The notes under the pieces are model-generated. The model searched no databases and had not been told where the DNA came from. It saw nothing but the letters and a program-made list of their open reading frames with translations. Made by a program: the position numbers and the translations under genes. Below are positions 1 to 10,893 of a stretch of DNA of 64,000 nt, in pieces. Every line of letters begins with the position of its first letter. The first letter of the stretch is position 1. The stretch is from Episyrphus balteatus. Lineage: Eukaryota > Arthropoda > Insecta > Diptera > Syrphidae. The DNA is taken from positions 32,793,322-32,857,321 of the forward strand of contig NC_079137.1 of NCBI RefSeq assembly GCF_945859705.1. The letters are read 5' to 3'.

Positions 1-807
1 AAGCTTTTATTTTTTCAATAAAGTTGATTTATTTTTACTTATTGACAAACTCAAAACAATTTTAGTGAAATAAAAAACTAAACAGCTGTGATTGCTTATG
101 AAAACAGTAGGTACATTTTTAATAATTATGCCTGTGAAAAATGAGTTTTATTTTTTAATGCATTCCTGCATTTAAATATACAGACTTTCATTTGAAATTT
201 TTGTCACTTTGTTTGTCACTCAAAGTCACTTTTGAAACAGTTACAGCAATAAACTGTTGACTCTGATTATTAGCTGCGTCTGCGTTCCTTTGGAAATATT
301 TATCTACTTTTTAGTACTTAAAACTACTTTGATCTACTTTGCTATACTGAAAAAGTAGTTCAAAGCAGCTTTAAGTACTAAAAAGTAGATAAATATTTCC
401 AAAGGAACGCAGCTATTATAACTGTGACTTTTCTCAGTATGTTTTTTCGACTGCTTTTTGTGTCTCACTTGTCGTGCTTGTCGGACTTGTCGCACCTGTT
501 TTTTTCTTATTTTTTTTTCAAATAAATTCTAAGGTAACCCTTTTTATTATTAAAAAAAAAAAAAGAACCTCAAAATTCACTAAAAAAATTAAAACTTTGG
601 CCTTTATAGAACACGACATTTAGTAAAAAAACAGGCATGGCATTTTGTGGAACGAAATACATGACGGCTGATTTTTTCAAATCTAAAAAAAGGGTATTAG
701 AAAAGCTAAAGTCCTGATTTTCGGGACGCCAACCCCTTGGCGAAGTCCGCCATTTTAAAAAACGCGAATTGGTCTATATCTCCCAAACTATTGGCTTAAT
801 CGAATAA
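1..807. other. AT-rich intergenic DNA
   Basis: No coding region is recognisable. Apart from the hairpin at 281-412 the stretch is AT-rich with homopolymer runs. No splice-bounded reading frame is visible on either strand. Confidence 0.6.
281..412. repeat. Near-perfect 130-bp hairpin
   Basis: The segment starting TGCGTTCCTTTGGAAATATT is repeated as its reverse complement ending at 412, leaving only a short loop around 335-355. It could be a small foldback MITE. No target-site duplication is clear. Confidence 0.75.
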
Positions 808-1485
808 AAGCTGAAACACAATCACGCTTTGCCGTCGATTTTGACAACTGCGAAAAGTTCAACTATAGGAAATCTGTGTATCCTCACACAATGACGCTTT
901 TCTTACGTACGCTTTTTTTGACAAACGTAAGGAAACGTAAGAAAGCGAGCAAAAGTTCAACCAGACTGAACTTTTGCTCGCTTTCTGACATTTAACAGAC
1001 ATAGTTACAGTCACCCACATTATTATTGCGCCAAATGTGAATAAAAAAAAATAAATTATTGCAAAACTATGTGTGTTTTTTAATTTCTCTATATAGATTT
1101 TGCACAAAAAAACGACATCGAGATATTTTAAATCAAAACAATTTACGTATTAAAAACAAAAAAAATTTAATGATGTTTTGGACTGAGTTTTATTGTTAAA
1201 AACAATATATTTTGATTGGTTTTGTTTTTATAACTATAGGATTAAAGAATAAACAAATTTCTATGCATTTTTTAAACACATTAATATCCTTTTTCATTTT
1301 TCCACAATTAAATCAAGATAAAGACTTGGCCCAATAATTTTGTGAGTGACTGTGTTTTTTTTATTTGACAGCAGATTTTATGTTGCAATCAGCTGTTCAA
1401 AGTCAAAGTGACAGAAGCGCGCTTTGAGGATTTCTCAACGTAACGCAACGAAGCGACGCCCTAAAGCGTGATTGTGTTTCAGCTT
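808..1485. mobile_element. MITE with AAGCTGAAACACAATCACGC ends, TAA target duplication
   Basis: The left end at 808 and the right end at 1485 are inverted copies of about 23 bp. TAA (805-807 and 1486-1488) flanks both sides. A second left-end copy begins near 63969 at the window edge, so this is a repeated family. Inside lies a further small hairpin (about 943-984). A 3-bp TAA duplication is typical of PIF/Harbinger elements, but the terminal bases are not the usual GG, so the superfamily is uncertain. No transposase is encoded. Confidence 0.7.
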
Positions 1486-1488
1486 TAA

Positions 1489-2440
1489 GTTACTCAACCA
1501 AAGTTGAAGGTAATATTAATATCTTTTTTTGTGCATTCACTGTTTTTCAGCGAGGACAACACTTTTCAGGTTATGTCGTTTTATTTTTTATTTTTTTTTT
1601 CAATTTCCTACAAATATTAATAACAAAAAAAATAATGGTAAAACTTACAATATTGTCGCATAGGTAGTACATATTTTGTTTAAAATCAAACATCCAATCA
1701 AAACTTTTTTAATAAATCAATTTTTGTATCATAAGTTTTTGAAAAATTAGTTTTCTAACTTTCTATTTCTTCTAACTAGTGCCATGCAGTATGCATTAAA
1801 AAGAACTTAGGCCTTAAAGGCATAAAGTTAAAATTAAAAAAAAAAAAGATTGTTGAACGAATATAAATTAATATAAAATAACCAAAGTTCTGTCCAAAAA
1901 TTAGAAAAACAAAATAAAGAAGAAAAAATACAAAATGGCTACCTTCAACAGCTTGTTATAACATAAGAACGCCGCAAATAATGTTAATGGTTATGGTCTA
2001 AAAATATAGCAATCTAATCTGTACGGAGTTAAAAAAAAATTAAATGCACGACTGGGGTCTCACGTACTTGCTCTTATGGTAAAAGTAAGTTAAAATTTGA
2101 TATTTTTAAGGAAATTCATAAGTAGTGTTAAAAAAAATAAAATCTATTTTTATAATTAATTAAACACCATTTTAAATGATATTTTACACAAAACCAAGCA
2201 TGCAATTTGATTTCTTGCATAAAAAGGAATTTTTAGAAAAAAGTTTCGAAAATCGTTAGATAAAGTAAAGATAAAGTTGATATTCCATTTTAAGCAAATA
2301 TTATTCAACACATAAAACCGAAATTTCAATAAAATTCATCAACCCGTTTTTAAGAAACTTATTTTTCAAAAAAAATTGAAATATTTTTTAAAAATCCAAA
2401 AATTTGTTTTTTGAAAAATTAAAAAAAAAATGTTTTACCT
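1489..2440. other. AT-rich DNA, nothing recognised
   Basis: Mostly A/T runs. No gene, inverted repeat or RNA gene was seen. Confidence 0.5.
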
Positions 2441-2900
2441 TATTATTGTTTTAACGTTTCTGTATAAAAATTTGTGTTTTTTTGTTTATCTATATAAATT
2501 TTGTGCAAAAAACCACATCGGGATATTTGAAAACCGTCCAAACATTTGGCACCACTGTCAAAAATGATGTTTATTTTTTTTTGTATTGCCATGGCATCCA
2601 AAAACCATTTGTGTGGCCATGGCATCCATGTAGGATAAAATCATTTTCATATTCTAAGCTACATTTTAAGGCCATAACCATTATCACTAGTTGCGTTTCT
2701 TGTGTTATAAGCGTTTAAAGGTAGCCATATTGATTTTTTTCGATTTTTTAAAAATCAAACGTGAAAACTTTTTTATTTTTATTTTTTTTTTGAGAGCTTT
2801 TTTCAAACCCCATTTTCTCCGCTTTTATTTTTTTGTTAATATTTTTAGATTTCTCTGTATAAAATGCCTATAACACAACAAATAAAGTACCTTGGCACTA
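2441..2900 (+). repeat. Diverged copy of the 11.1-12.6 kb repeat
   Basis: This shares with 11180-12585 the blocks around TTTATCTATATAGATTTTGTG, the GGCACCACTGT block, the CCATGGCATCCATGT block and the GTGTTATAAGCGTTT block, in the same order. It is a dispersed repeat of unknown class. A further fragment of its start is at about 1065-1115. Confidence 0.65.
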
Positions 2901-3506
2901 CTGTTTTTATCGAGACAAAAGGTGTGTTTTTTATTACCACTGGTCTTAACTGGATAAAAAAAACGCCTCGGGGCTTACCGAGAAAAATTGGCAGAACTGT
3001 TAAATGTTGCGAAATCAGCTGACACAAAAAAATATATAGTATTTTTCGCTTTTGGGTTTTCTTGTAGTAGGAGATCCCGCCATAGGACGACCTACCCTCA
3101 TCGTTATACCAGTTGAGAGTTATATTTTCTGAAAGCTAGTGTCTTAGGAAATAAATTGCACATGGGTTGCCAAGCGATATCCTGTCAAGGCATAGGGTTG
3201 CCAGGCCTTAGAGTTCATTTTTGCAAATTTTTGAAAATGCGACCCTGCCTAAATGGCAAGCCTAAGAGTTATAAAAAAAATATAATGTCATAGGAAATTT
3301 AATTTAATAATTTTGATTTTTAGGATTTTTTAAAATTTGAAGTTTGAGTAGGGTAAACAAAGGCGAATTTAGAAAAAGGGCAAAAATCTATTTTCTAAAC
3401 AAAACGTGATAGAAATAAAATTGAAATTGGATTCGATAGATATTATAAAAATATAAAAGCCACACATACAACACAAAAATGTAAAAAATCTACAACTCGA
3501 GATATA

Positions 3507-3530
3507 GGTTAGGTTAGGTTAGGTTAATAG
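3507..3530 (-). repeat. Pentameric 3' tail of the retrotransposon
   Basis: The plus strand reads GGTTAGGTTAGGTTAGGTTA directly against the target duplication. Short tandem tails instead of poly-A are known for I- and R1-type elements. The pentamer equals the arthropod telomere unit TTAGG read in another phase. Confidence 0.8.
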
Positions 3531-3626
3531 GGTGGTGCACAGCTAAGCTGTTGCATACACGGGGGCCTGTTGGTCCATTGTGATACCCTCTTATTTTAAA
3601 AATCGCAATGATGTTCCTAAACTGGT

Positions 3627-6600
3627 CTATCGGTTTACAAAGACTGGCTCATTAACGAACCATCCTGTACTCTCAATAAATTTTCTCATGTTAGCCATTG
3701 GTACCTGCGCTAGATCGTCCAGTTCATCCACGAACCTCCTTCCAAAGAAACGAAGTCGGTTTGTTTGGAGGTTTGGACATTCGCAGAGCAGGTGTTTAAT
3801 GGATTCTATCTCCTCTACATCTTGACAGCTCCTACAGAAATCAGGTGCAAATACACCCATTCTAATAGCCATTGTGCCAATGGCACAATGACCCGTTAGT
3901 ACACCTATCAAGACTCTAATGTTCTTTTTGCTCAGGGATAATAAATACCGAGTTTCTTTTTCATTGGTTTTGGGCCATAAACTTCTAGAAATAATGCAAT
4001 CGTCCCTAGTTTTCCAGGTGTTATTGATTTGTTCTCTAGTCAATAGGTCTATTCTCCTTTTGAGCACACCGATAGGGATATCTGGTCCCTTTGCTAATTG
4101 GATGCTAATATTCTCATTTGATGCTGAGCCTAACCTAGCTAGTTCATCCACTATTTCATTCCCTTCTATTTTGCTATGTCCAGGAACCCAGCAGAGTTTA
4201 ACTTGGTTAGTGTAGCAAATACTATTGATTCTTTTCCTGCAGTTTAAAACCGCCTTGGATCTTATTGTCTCACTGTCTAGAGCTTTGATAGCAGCCTGAC
4301 TGTCCACAAAGAATGTAATCTCCGAGGAGATTAGTTTTTCTTTGAGTACCAATTCTGCCGCTTTCTCTATAGCAAAAATTTCAGCCTGAAAGACACTACA
4401 ATCGTCTGGGAGTCTGAATGATTCTCTAATATTGAGAGGTTTGCAGAACACCCCAGCTCCTGTTCCTGATTCCATTTTTGAACCATCAGTGTAGAAGGGT
4501 ATTCCTTGTTTGCTGATAAGCGAATTGTGATCCCATCCTTTTCTTTCTGGTATTAAAATGGAAAATTTTTTATTGAAATCTATCAAGGGTGGAATGTAAT
4601 CTGTAGTCGCTTCCAATCCAGGAACTGTGTCGTATCTTTGCATGATAGACCCATGACCATAAGTGTTTTGCTTCCAGTAGCCCAGTTCTTTTAATCGAAG
4701 TGCGCTTTTGGCTGCCGTGCATCTTATGAACTCGTCCAGGACTGGAAGGTCCAAGATCATTTCTAAACCTGCTTGTGGCGTAGACCTTTGTGCCCCTGTA
4801 ATCCCTATACACGCTAATCTCTGTACTTTGTTAAGGTTCTTGAGATAGCTTGATTTCTCAACAGCTTCCCACCATACGATCGAACCATAGGTAAGTATGG
4901 GGCGAATAATCGCCGTATACATCCATTGGATGACTTGAGGTCGCATACCCCATCGTGCACCAAAGGTTTTTTTGCAAGTGTAGAAAGCGCATAGTGCTTT
5001 TTTCATTCTTTCTTCGGTGTTACGTTTCCATGTAAGCTTGGAATCTAGGATTACTCCAAGATATTTAGCTTCTTTGGAAAGTATCAGAGGAATATCATCA
5101 AGTTTAGGAGGATTAAAGTCCCCTTGTTTCCTTTTCTTCGTGAACAGAACCAATTCTGTTTTAGTGGGGTTAACCCCAAGACCATTTTGTGCTGCCCAAG
5201 AAGATATTTCTTTGAGTGCGCGTTCCATAATGTCTCCGATGGTGGTAAGAAACTTACCTGTTATCAGAACTACTATGTCATCTGCATAAGCTACTATTTT
5301 TATACCTTGACTTTTAAGTTTTGTAAGAATTTTGTTAACCACAAGGATCCAAAGGAGAGGCGAAAGAACCCCTCCTTGTGGAGTACCCCTAGTTACTGTT
5401 TTCTCTACAGTACTATTTCCCAATTGTGAGTAAATGATTCTGCCATTTAACATTGTATGGATCCAGTCTACTAAAACTGAATCAACTCCAATATCGACTA
5501 GACAGTATTTTATTGATTCTGTGTTAACGTTGTTAAACGCTCCTTCAATATCTAAAAATGCTGCTAGTGTATGTTCCTTGTTTTCAAGACTTTTCTCAAT
5601 ATGAGAAACTACCTCGTGCAATGCAGTTTCCACTGACTTGCCTTTAAGGTAAGCGTGTTGGTAGTTGCAAAGGTTGTTAGAATTGAGAAGTTCCCTAATA
5701 TGCAGATCAATGATTCTTTCCAGTGTCTTAAGGAGAAACGAGGAAAGACTTATTGGTCTATAATCTTTTGCAGTTGAGTGTGTCGGTTTTCCAGCTTTTG
5801 GAATAAAGACCACTTTAACTTTTCTCCAACTCATAGGGACGTATCTAAGTTTAATACAACTAGTGAAGATAACCCTAAGCCATGGTGCTATTACATTTAA
5901 AGCGTTTTGAAGAAAAGCTGGAATTATCTCATCTGGTCCAGCAGATTTATAGGGTTTAAACGAGTTGATTGCCCAGATAATCTTCTGCTCTGTAATAATC
6001 TGTTCTATGTTTAATTCTTGGTGTGTGGATTCAAGCAGGTTCGATTGCTTGGAACCAGGAATATCGGTATTTTTACAGCCAGGGAAGTGTGTTTCCATAA
6101 AGAGTTCAAGTGTTTCTTGGCTCGAGTTCGACCATGATCCATCAGGATGCTTAATGTAACCCGGTGTCGTGGGGTTAGAAGCAAGGACTTTACGAAGCCT
6201 AGCCGCCTCACTTGTGTTCTCAATGGATTCGCAGTGCCTAGCCCATGAATCCCTTTTAGCCTTCCTCAGTTCTTTGGTATAAAGGTTAAGTTTGGCTCTG
6301 TATGAATTCATGTCACTCTCTAATTTACTCATTTTTGCTCTATTGAAAAGTTTTCTGACCTCTGTTCTGTGTTCCTTTAGCTCACTGTTCCACCATGGTG
6401 GGTTAGTGGGTTTTGTGCAACGAGATAGGGGACAGTGTTTTTCAAAAGATTTTTTCATTTTACTAGTAAGGATTAGGACGGTATTATCGATGGCTGATGT
6501 GTTTACAAGCGTTTTTTCCCTTGGAGGGTCGATATGCTCATTCAGCCATTTTGTATACTCTATCCAATTTGTTCTAGTTGGGTTTCTGTAAGGCTTGATA

Positions 6601-7295
6601 TCTATTAAATTTCTGTCTAGGGTGAAGAGTATTCTAAAGTGATCCGAAAAGGATTCCTCTGGAGAAACTCTCCAATCTCCTATCGAAATTTGCTCATTAT
6701 TGCTCATAAGAGTCAGATCTAGAATTTCTTCTCTGTTTTTGTTTCGGAATGTTGGGTGATTACCCCTATTACATATCGTCATGTTAGAACAAAGAATGTA
6801 TTCAAAAATTGACTCACCTCTTTTATTGATGTCATTACCACCCCATTGTGTATGATGGGCGTTGGCATCACATCCCATCACCAAAGGTGTTCCATTTACC
6901 GTGGAATAATCCACAAGCTCCCGGACTGTTTTTGATGGTGGGCTCTCCTCCTCGTATGGCATGTACGTCGACGTTAAGATGAAGTTGCCTTCCTTAGATT
7001 CAACGCTGATTGCCGCGTTATCATTGTTGCTGTACCTAGATAAAAAGAAAGCGTTAATTGACTTTTTGGTTAAAATACAACTTCTTACTTTACCTACTTC
7101 AGACGTGGAATGAAAAAGGTTATAGTATTTTGACCTTAATCCATTTACCTGGTTCTTACAGATCCATGGTTCTTGGATCAAGGCCACATCCACGTTATTT
7201 TGAGACATGAAGAGCATTAGGTCGTGAGTCGCTGCTTTAGCGTGATGCAAGTTGATTTGCACCACCAGCAGCTTTTGGCTCCCCTTTGCTTTCAT
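3627..7295 (-). CDS. Retrotransposon ORF2: endonuclease-reverse transcriptase-RNase H
   Basis: A 1,222-residue polyprotein that would nick target DNA and reverse-transcribe the element RNA. The order is an N-terminal apurinic-type endonuclease (about 8-230; NLHH near 14, QEPW with Glu42, a GCDANAHH motif, and SDH near its end), then reverse transcriptase (DIEGAFNN, TPQGGVLSPLL, catalytic YADD at 670-673), RNase H (YTDGSK from about 935, a WVPGH motif) and a C-terminal CxxC..H..C knuckle (CRSC...HLLCEC). The length is usual for RNase H-bearing insect non-LTR elements. The ATG at 7295 lies inside the end of ORF1, overlapping it by about 59 bp in another frame, which implies reinitiation or frameshift translation. 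No stop or frameshift interrupts it. Clade (R1, LOA or I) is inferred, not tested. Confidence 0.93.
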   Translation of the reverse strand: MKAKGSQKLLVVQINLHHAKAATHDLMLFMSQNNVDVALIQEPWICKNQVNGLRSKYYNLFHSTSEVGKVRSCILTKKSINAFFLSRYSNNDNAAISVESKEGNFILTSTYMPYEEESPPSKTVRELVDYSTVNGTPLVMGCDANAHHTQWGGNDINKRGESIFEYILCSNMTICNRGNHPTFRNKNREEILDLTLMSNNEQISIGDWRVSPEESFSDHFRILFTLDRNLIDIKPYRNPTRTNWIEYTKWLNEHIDPPREKTLVNTSAIDNTVLILTSKMKKSFEKHCPLSRCTKPTNPPWWNSELKEHRTEVRKLFNRAKMSKLESDMNSYRAKLNLYTKELRKAKRDSWARHCESIENTSEAARLRKVLASNPTTPGYIKHPDGSWSNSSQETLELFMETHFPGCKNTDIPGSKQSNLLESTHQELNIEQIITEQKIIWAINSFKPYKSAGPDEIIPAFLQNALNVIAPWLRVIFTSCIKLRYVPMSWRKVKVVFIPKAGKPTHSTAKDYRPISLSSFLLKTLERIIDLHIRELLNSNNLCNYQHAYLKGKSVETALHEVVSHIEKSLENKEHTLAAFLDIEGAFNNVNTESIKYCLVDIGVDSVLVDWIHTMLNGRIIYSQLGNSTVEKTVTRGTPQGGVLSPLLWILVVNKILTKLKSQGIKIVAYADDIVVLITGKFLTTIGDIMERALKEISSWAAQNGLGVNPTKTELVLFTKKRKQGDFNPPKLDDIPLILSKEAKYLGVILDSKLTWKRNTEERMKKALCAFYTCKKTFGARWGMRPQVIQWMYTAIIRPILTYGSIVWWEAVEKSSYLKNLNKVQRLACIGITGAQRSTPQAGLEMILDLPVLDEFIRCTAAKSALRLKELGYWKQNTYGHGSIMQRYDTVPGLEATTDYIPPLIDFNKKFSILIPERKGWDHNSLISKQGIPFYTDGSKMESGTGAGVFCKPLNIRESFRLPDDCSVFQAEIFAIEKAAELVLKEKLISSEITFFVDSQAAIKALDSETIRSKAVLNCRKRINSICYTNQVKLCWVPGHSKIEGNEIVDELARLGSASNENISIQLAKGPDIPIGVLKRRIDLLTREQINNTWKTRDDCIISRSLWPKTNEKETRYLLSLSKKNIRVLIGVLTGHCAIGTMAIRMGVFAPDFCRSCQDVEEIESIKHLLCECPNLQTNRLRFFGRRFVDELDDLAQVPMANMRKFIESTGWFVNEPVFVNR

Positions 7296-8622
7296 GCCTT
7301 CTTACCTTTACGGTGCCAATACCGTACTTCAGCACGTCTCCTTTCGTTTTTAGCAGGAGGTCAGAGTTCTCATCCACCGCGAACAAGAGGTCTTTCCCTA
7401 CTCCGCTATGGCTCACCTTAGATTTGATGAGCCTCCACTCCCCTACGGGTATTTCTATGTTCTGTCTCTTTAGCAGTTTGATTATGTCCGCATCCTCGTG
7501 ACATGCAGGAGGTGGGATCCATATGTTGATCTGCTGGCGAAGTGGTATAGCTGTCACGGGAACAATTTCAAGAGACGCCCCTTCCCACAGTTCGCCACAT
7601 TTGGCGATTATGTTGGAAAGGAAGTCTCTTGTTTTCCGATCACCACAGCAGACCACTTTAACTCCCTTTCGCCATCCAGCGCCGTCGAAGATATAGTTCG
7701 CAGGACTATCGTTTTCGGGTAACGCCATCATCGCTTTGAGGATCTCATTTTCCACAAGTAGCCAATGTTCCGCCGAGATTTTCCCATCAGGGTTGTCTCG
7801 ACTTATTATGGCTGCTTGTAGATCGATCGGGGTAGTGTCGAAGCTGTTGGTTTTCAATTTTTTGACACCGTCAGTATTGGCTGTCTCCTCCGACCTATCT
7901 CTTTTTGTTGCTCCAGACTTCGTCCTAGAAGAGTTGCCTACTTGCGTTTTACTGTTTGTAACATTAGAGGGCAGTTTCTTGTTGGTCAACGTCTGATCTT
8001 TCTCTGCGCCTTTTCGAGCATTAGAGCTAATACCAGCCTGCTCACAGTCAACCTTTTTAGGGGCCGACCTAGATGTGGCAGCATCAACTCCTTTGCTCTC
8101 AGACTTTTTGTTATCTTTTTGCTGAGAGGGGTCTACGGGTGTAGTGGCAATCCCTGCCTTACGTTCGTAGGACCTTATCAGCTTTTTATGCTTTTTAACA
8201 AGAGCCTTGTCCCTCGCACTGAGAGTGGAAGGATCTTTGCTTTCAGTGGCTCTCACGAATCTTTTAGAACATCTGTAGCTCCTGCGCTTCCTCGATTCTT
8301 GGAGGTGTTCAGCAGACTTAAGCGTAGTGTCTTTTTGACTCGGGTCTTCCAGTAGCTCATCCTCCGTTTGACTACCTATAGAAGGAGGTCCGTTCGGGGA
8401 TTTCAAACCATCGATAGTTAACCTATCTAGGTCAGGAAGTTGATCTACTGACAAAATGACGGCCTTCTGTCTTTTTAGCTCTTGCTTTTCATTGTTTACA
8501 GTTGTCACTGGCGACTTAGCTTCTTGCGAAGCCAAGCCCTCGCCGGCAGCCGTGACTTCTGCCGACACTTGAGTGTATATCCCCACTCGAATTTCATTTT
8601 CTTGTAAACTTTTGTTTTCCAT
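7237..8622 (-). CDS. Retrotransposon ORF1 (nucleic-acid binding Gag-like protein)
   Basis: A 461-residue frame beginning 128 bp inside the element. The first ~250 residues are charged, Ser/Lys-rich and probably disordered. The C-terminal ~180 residues form a compact region (from the AEHWLLVENEILKAM segment to the end). This resembles the ORF1 C-terminal domain of many insect non-LTR elements (annotated as DUF4780 there; from memory, not searched). No CCHC zinc knuckles are visible, unlike jockey or I ORF1. It would coat the element RNA. It overlaps ORF2 by about 59 bp in a different frame. Confidence 0.82.
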   Translation of the reverse strand: MENKSLQENEIRVGIYTQVSAEVTAAGEGLASQEAKSPVTTVNNEKQELKRQKAVILSVDQLPDLDRLTIDGLKSPNGPPSIGSQTEDELLEDPSQKDTTLKSAEHLQESRKRRSYRCSKRFVRATESKDPSTLSARDKALVKKHKKLIRSYERKAGIATTPVDPSQQKDNKKSESKGVDAATSRSAPKKVDCEQAGISSNARKGAEKDQTLTNKKLPSNVTNSKTQVGNSSRTKSGATKRDRSEETANTDGVKKLKTNSFDTTPIDLQAAIISRDNPDGKISAEHWLLVENEILKAMMALPENDSPANYIFDGAGWRKGVKVVCCGDRKTRDFLSNIIAKCGELWEGASLEIVPVTAIPLRQQINIWIPPPACHEDADIIKLLKRQNIEIPVGEWRLIKSKVSHSGVGKDLLFAVDENSDLLLKTKGDVLKYGIGTVKVRRHESKGEPKAAGGANQLASR

Positions 8623-10893
8623 GATTTTTTATTTAGATAAACATCCCTGCGTTTTTTTTTGGTTTTCTTGGTTGTAAGGCTCTGCAACTGGATTGTTGGA
8701 GAGTCAAACGTAAGCCCCCCCCGCCACGACAAGGCGAAAACCTGGGGGGGAACTCGAGATATAGTCTTTTTAGAGTCATGATACTCCAATTCGATATTTG
8801 AGAAATAATTCACCAAAAATCAGTTTTTAATTTTTTTTTAATATTTTTTATTTGATAAGTTAGAAAAAATAAAATAACTTGACACGTATCTGTCAAATTT
8901 TTAATTTAACTTACCGTTTTTGCGGGGGGATTTTTTGAAAAAGTCCTTATTTTCATATTTCAATATATTAAAGGAAAAAATCCCGTTATAGGACGACCTA
9001 TCTACCTCATTATACCAGTTGAAAGCTATATTTTCCTAAGGGTAGTGTCTAAAGAAACAGTTTGCACATGGGTTGCCTGGCGACATCCTGTCAAGGCATA
9101 GGGTTGCCACGCTTTAAAGTTCATATTTTGAGTTTTTTTGACAACGCCACCCTGTTTATATGGTAAGTGTTAGAGGTGTAAAAAAAATTTATGTCAGAGA
9201 AAATTAAATTTAAAAATTTGAATATTCAGGATTTTTAGAAATTTGACATTTTAGAAGGGGAAACTGAGGTAAATTTAAAAAAAGGTCAAAAAGCTATATC
9301 CTTAACAAAGAGTGGTAGAAAAAAGATTGATACTGGAATCGATAGATATTGTTAAATTATATAAGTCACACATACAAACCAAAAATGTAAAAAATCTGCT
9401 ACTCGAGATATGGACGTTTAAAAGTCAAAACCGTGAAATTCGATGTTTGAGAAATAATTCACCAAAAATCAGCACGAAAGGTATTTGAAATAATGTTTAT
9501 GTTATTAGAGAGCATAAATAAAATAACTTGACACGTATCTGCCAAATTTTTGATTTGACTTAGTTTTTGGTTCCTGTGTATTTTTGAAGAATAACACCGA
9601 AACAGTGAATTGAATTGTAAAAATCTGTAATTCTTCAAAAATACACAGGAACCAAAAACTAAGTCAAATCACAAATTTGGCAGATACGTGTCAAGTTATT
9701 TTATTTATGCTCTCTAATAACATAAACATTATTTCAAATACCTTTCGTGCTGATTTTTGGTGAATTATTTCTCAAATATCGAATTGGAGTATCATGACTC
9801 TAAAAAGACTATATCTCGAGTTGTAGATTTTTTACATTTTTGTGTTGTATGTGTGGCTTTTATATTTTTATAATATCTATCGAATCCAATTTCAATTTTA
9901 TTTCTATCACGTTTTGTTTAGAAAATAGATTTTTGCCCTTTTTCTAAATTCACCTTTGTTTACCCTACTCAAACTTCAAATTTTAAAAAATCCTGAAAAT
10001 CAAAATTTTTAAAATTAAATTTCCTATGACATTATATTTTTTTTATAACTCTTAGGCTTGCCATATAAGCAGGGTCGCATTTTCAAAAATTTGCAAAAAT
10101 GAACTTTAAGGCCTGGCAACCCTATGCCTTGACAGGATATCGCCAGGCAACCCATGTGCAAACTGTTTCTTTAGACACTACCCTTAGGAAAATATAGCTT
10201 TCAACTGGTATAATGAGGTGGATAGGTCGTCCCATGACGGGATTTTTTCCTTTAATATGTTGAAATACGAAAATAAGCACCTTTTCAAAAAATCCCCTCG
10301 CAAAAACGGTAAGTTAAATTAAAAATTTGACAGACACGTGTCAAGTTATTTTATTTTTCTTAACTTATCACATAAAAATTATTTAAAAAATCTTTCATTC
10401 TGATTTTTGGTGAATTATTTCTCAAATATCGAATTGGAGTATCATGACTCTAAAAAGACTATATCTCGCGTTGTAGATTTTTTACATTTTTTATTTGTAT
10501 GTGTGGCTTTCATATATTTATAATATCTATCGATTCCAATTTCAATTTTATTTTTATCACGTTTTGTTTAGATAATAGATTTTTGCCCTTTTTCTAAATT
10601 CGCCTTTGTTTACCCTACTCAAACTTCAAATTTTAAAAAATCCTGAAAATCAAAATTATTAAATTAAATTTCCTATGACATTATATTTTTTTTATAACTC
10701 TTAGGCTTGCCATTTAGGCAGGGTCGCATTTTCAAAAATTTGCAAAAATGAACTTTAAGGCCTGGCAACCCTATGCCTTGACAGGATATCGCTTGGCAAC
10801 CCATGTGCAATTTATTTCCTAAGACAACTAGCTTTCAGAAAATATAACTCTCAACTGGTATAACGATGAGGGTAGGTCGTCCTATGGCCGGAT

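Larger units (their letters stand above)
3507..8750 (-). mobile_element. Full-length non-LTR retrotransposon (RNase H-bearing; R1/LOA/I-like)
   Basis: A minus-strand element carrying ORF1 and ORF2, flanked by the 13-bp direct repeat AACTCGAGATATA (3494-3506 and 8751-8763). The same unbroken sequence occurs in the sister arm of the host palindrome, so this is a true insertion with target duplication. Its 5' end (at 8750) starts in a C/G-rich leader. Its 3' end (at 3507) is not poly-A but about four copies of a pentamer, AACCT on the element strand and GGTTA on the plus strand. Both frames are open and both ends are present, implying a young and possibly active copy. The clade assignment is an inference from the domain order endonuclease-RT-RNase H. 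Confidence 0.9.
3074..10893. mobile_element. Foldback (palindromic) element, interrupted by a retrotransposon
   Basis: The left arm (about 3074-3506 continuing at 8751-9590) and the right arm (about 9640-10893) are inverted copies, with a ~50-bp centre near 9590-9640. Each arm contains two related ~620-bp units that share blocks such as GGGTTGCCAGG and TAGGACGACCTA. Without the retrotransposon the palindrome is about 2.6 kb. No transposase frame is present, so it is non-autonomous. The outer edges are similar but not identical, and I could not fix a target duplication. The superfamily is unknown. Confidence 0.75.

Noticed and set aside
3507..3530. Telomeric TTAGG tract
   Set aside because: Only about four units, lying exactly between a retrotransposon 3' end and its target duplication, so it is an element tail.
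7286..8355. Plus-strand frames opposite retrotransposon ORF1 (7286-7501, 7736-7996, 7942-8355)
   Set aside because: Antisense shadows of a well-supported minus-strand protein, with no family features.
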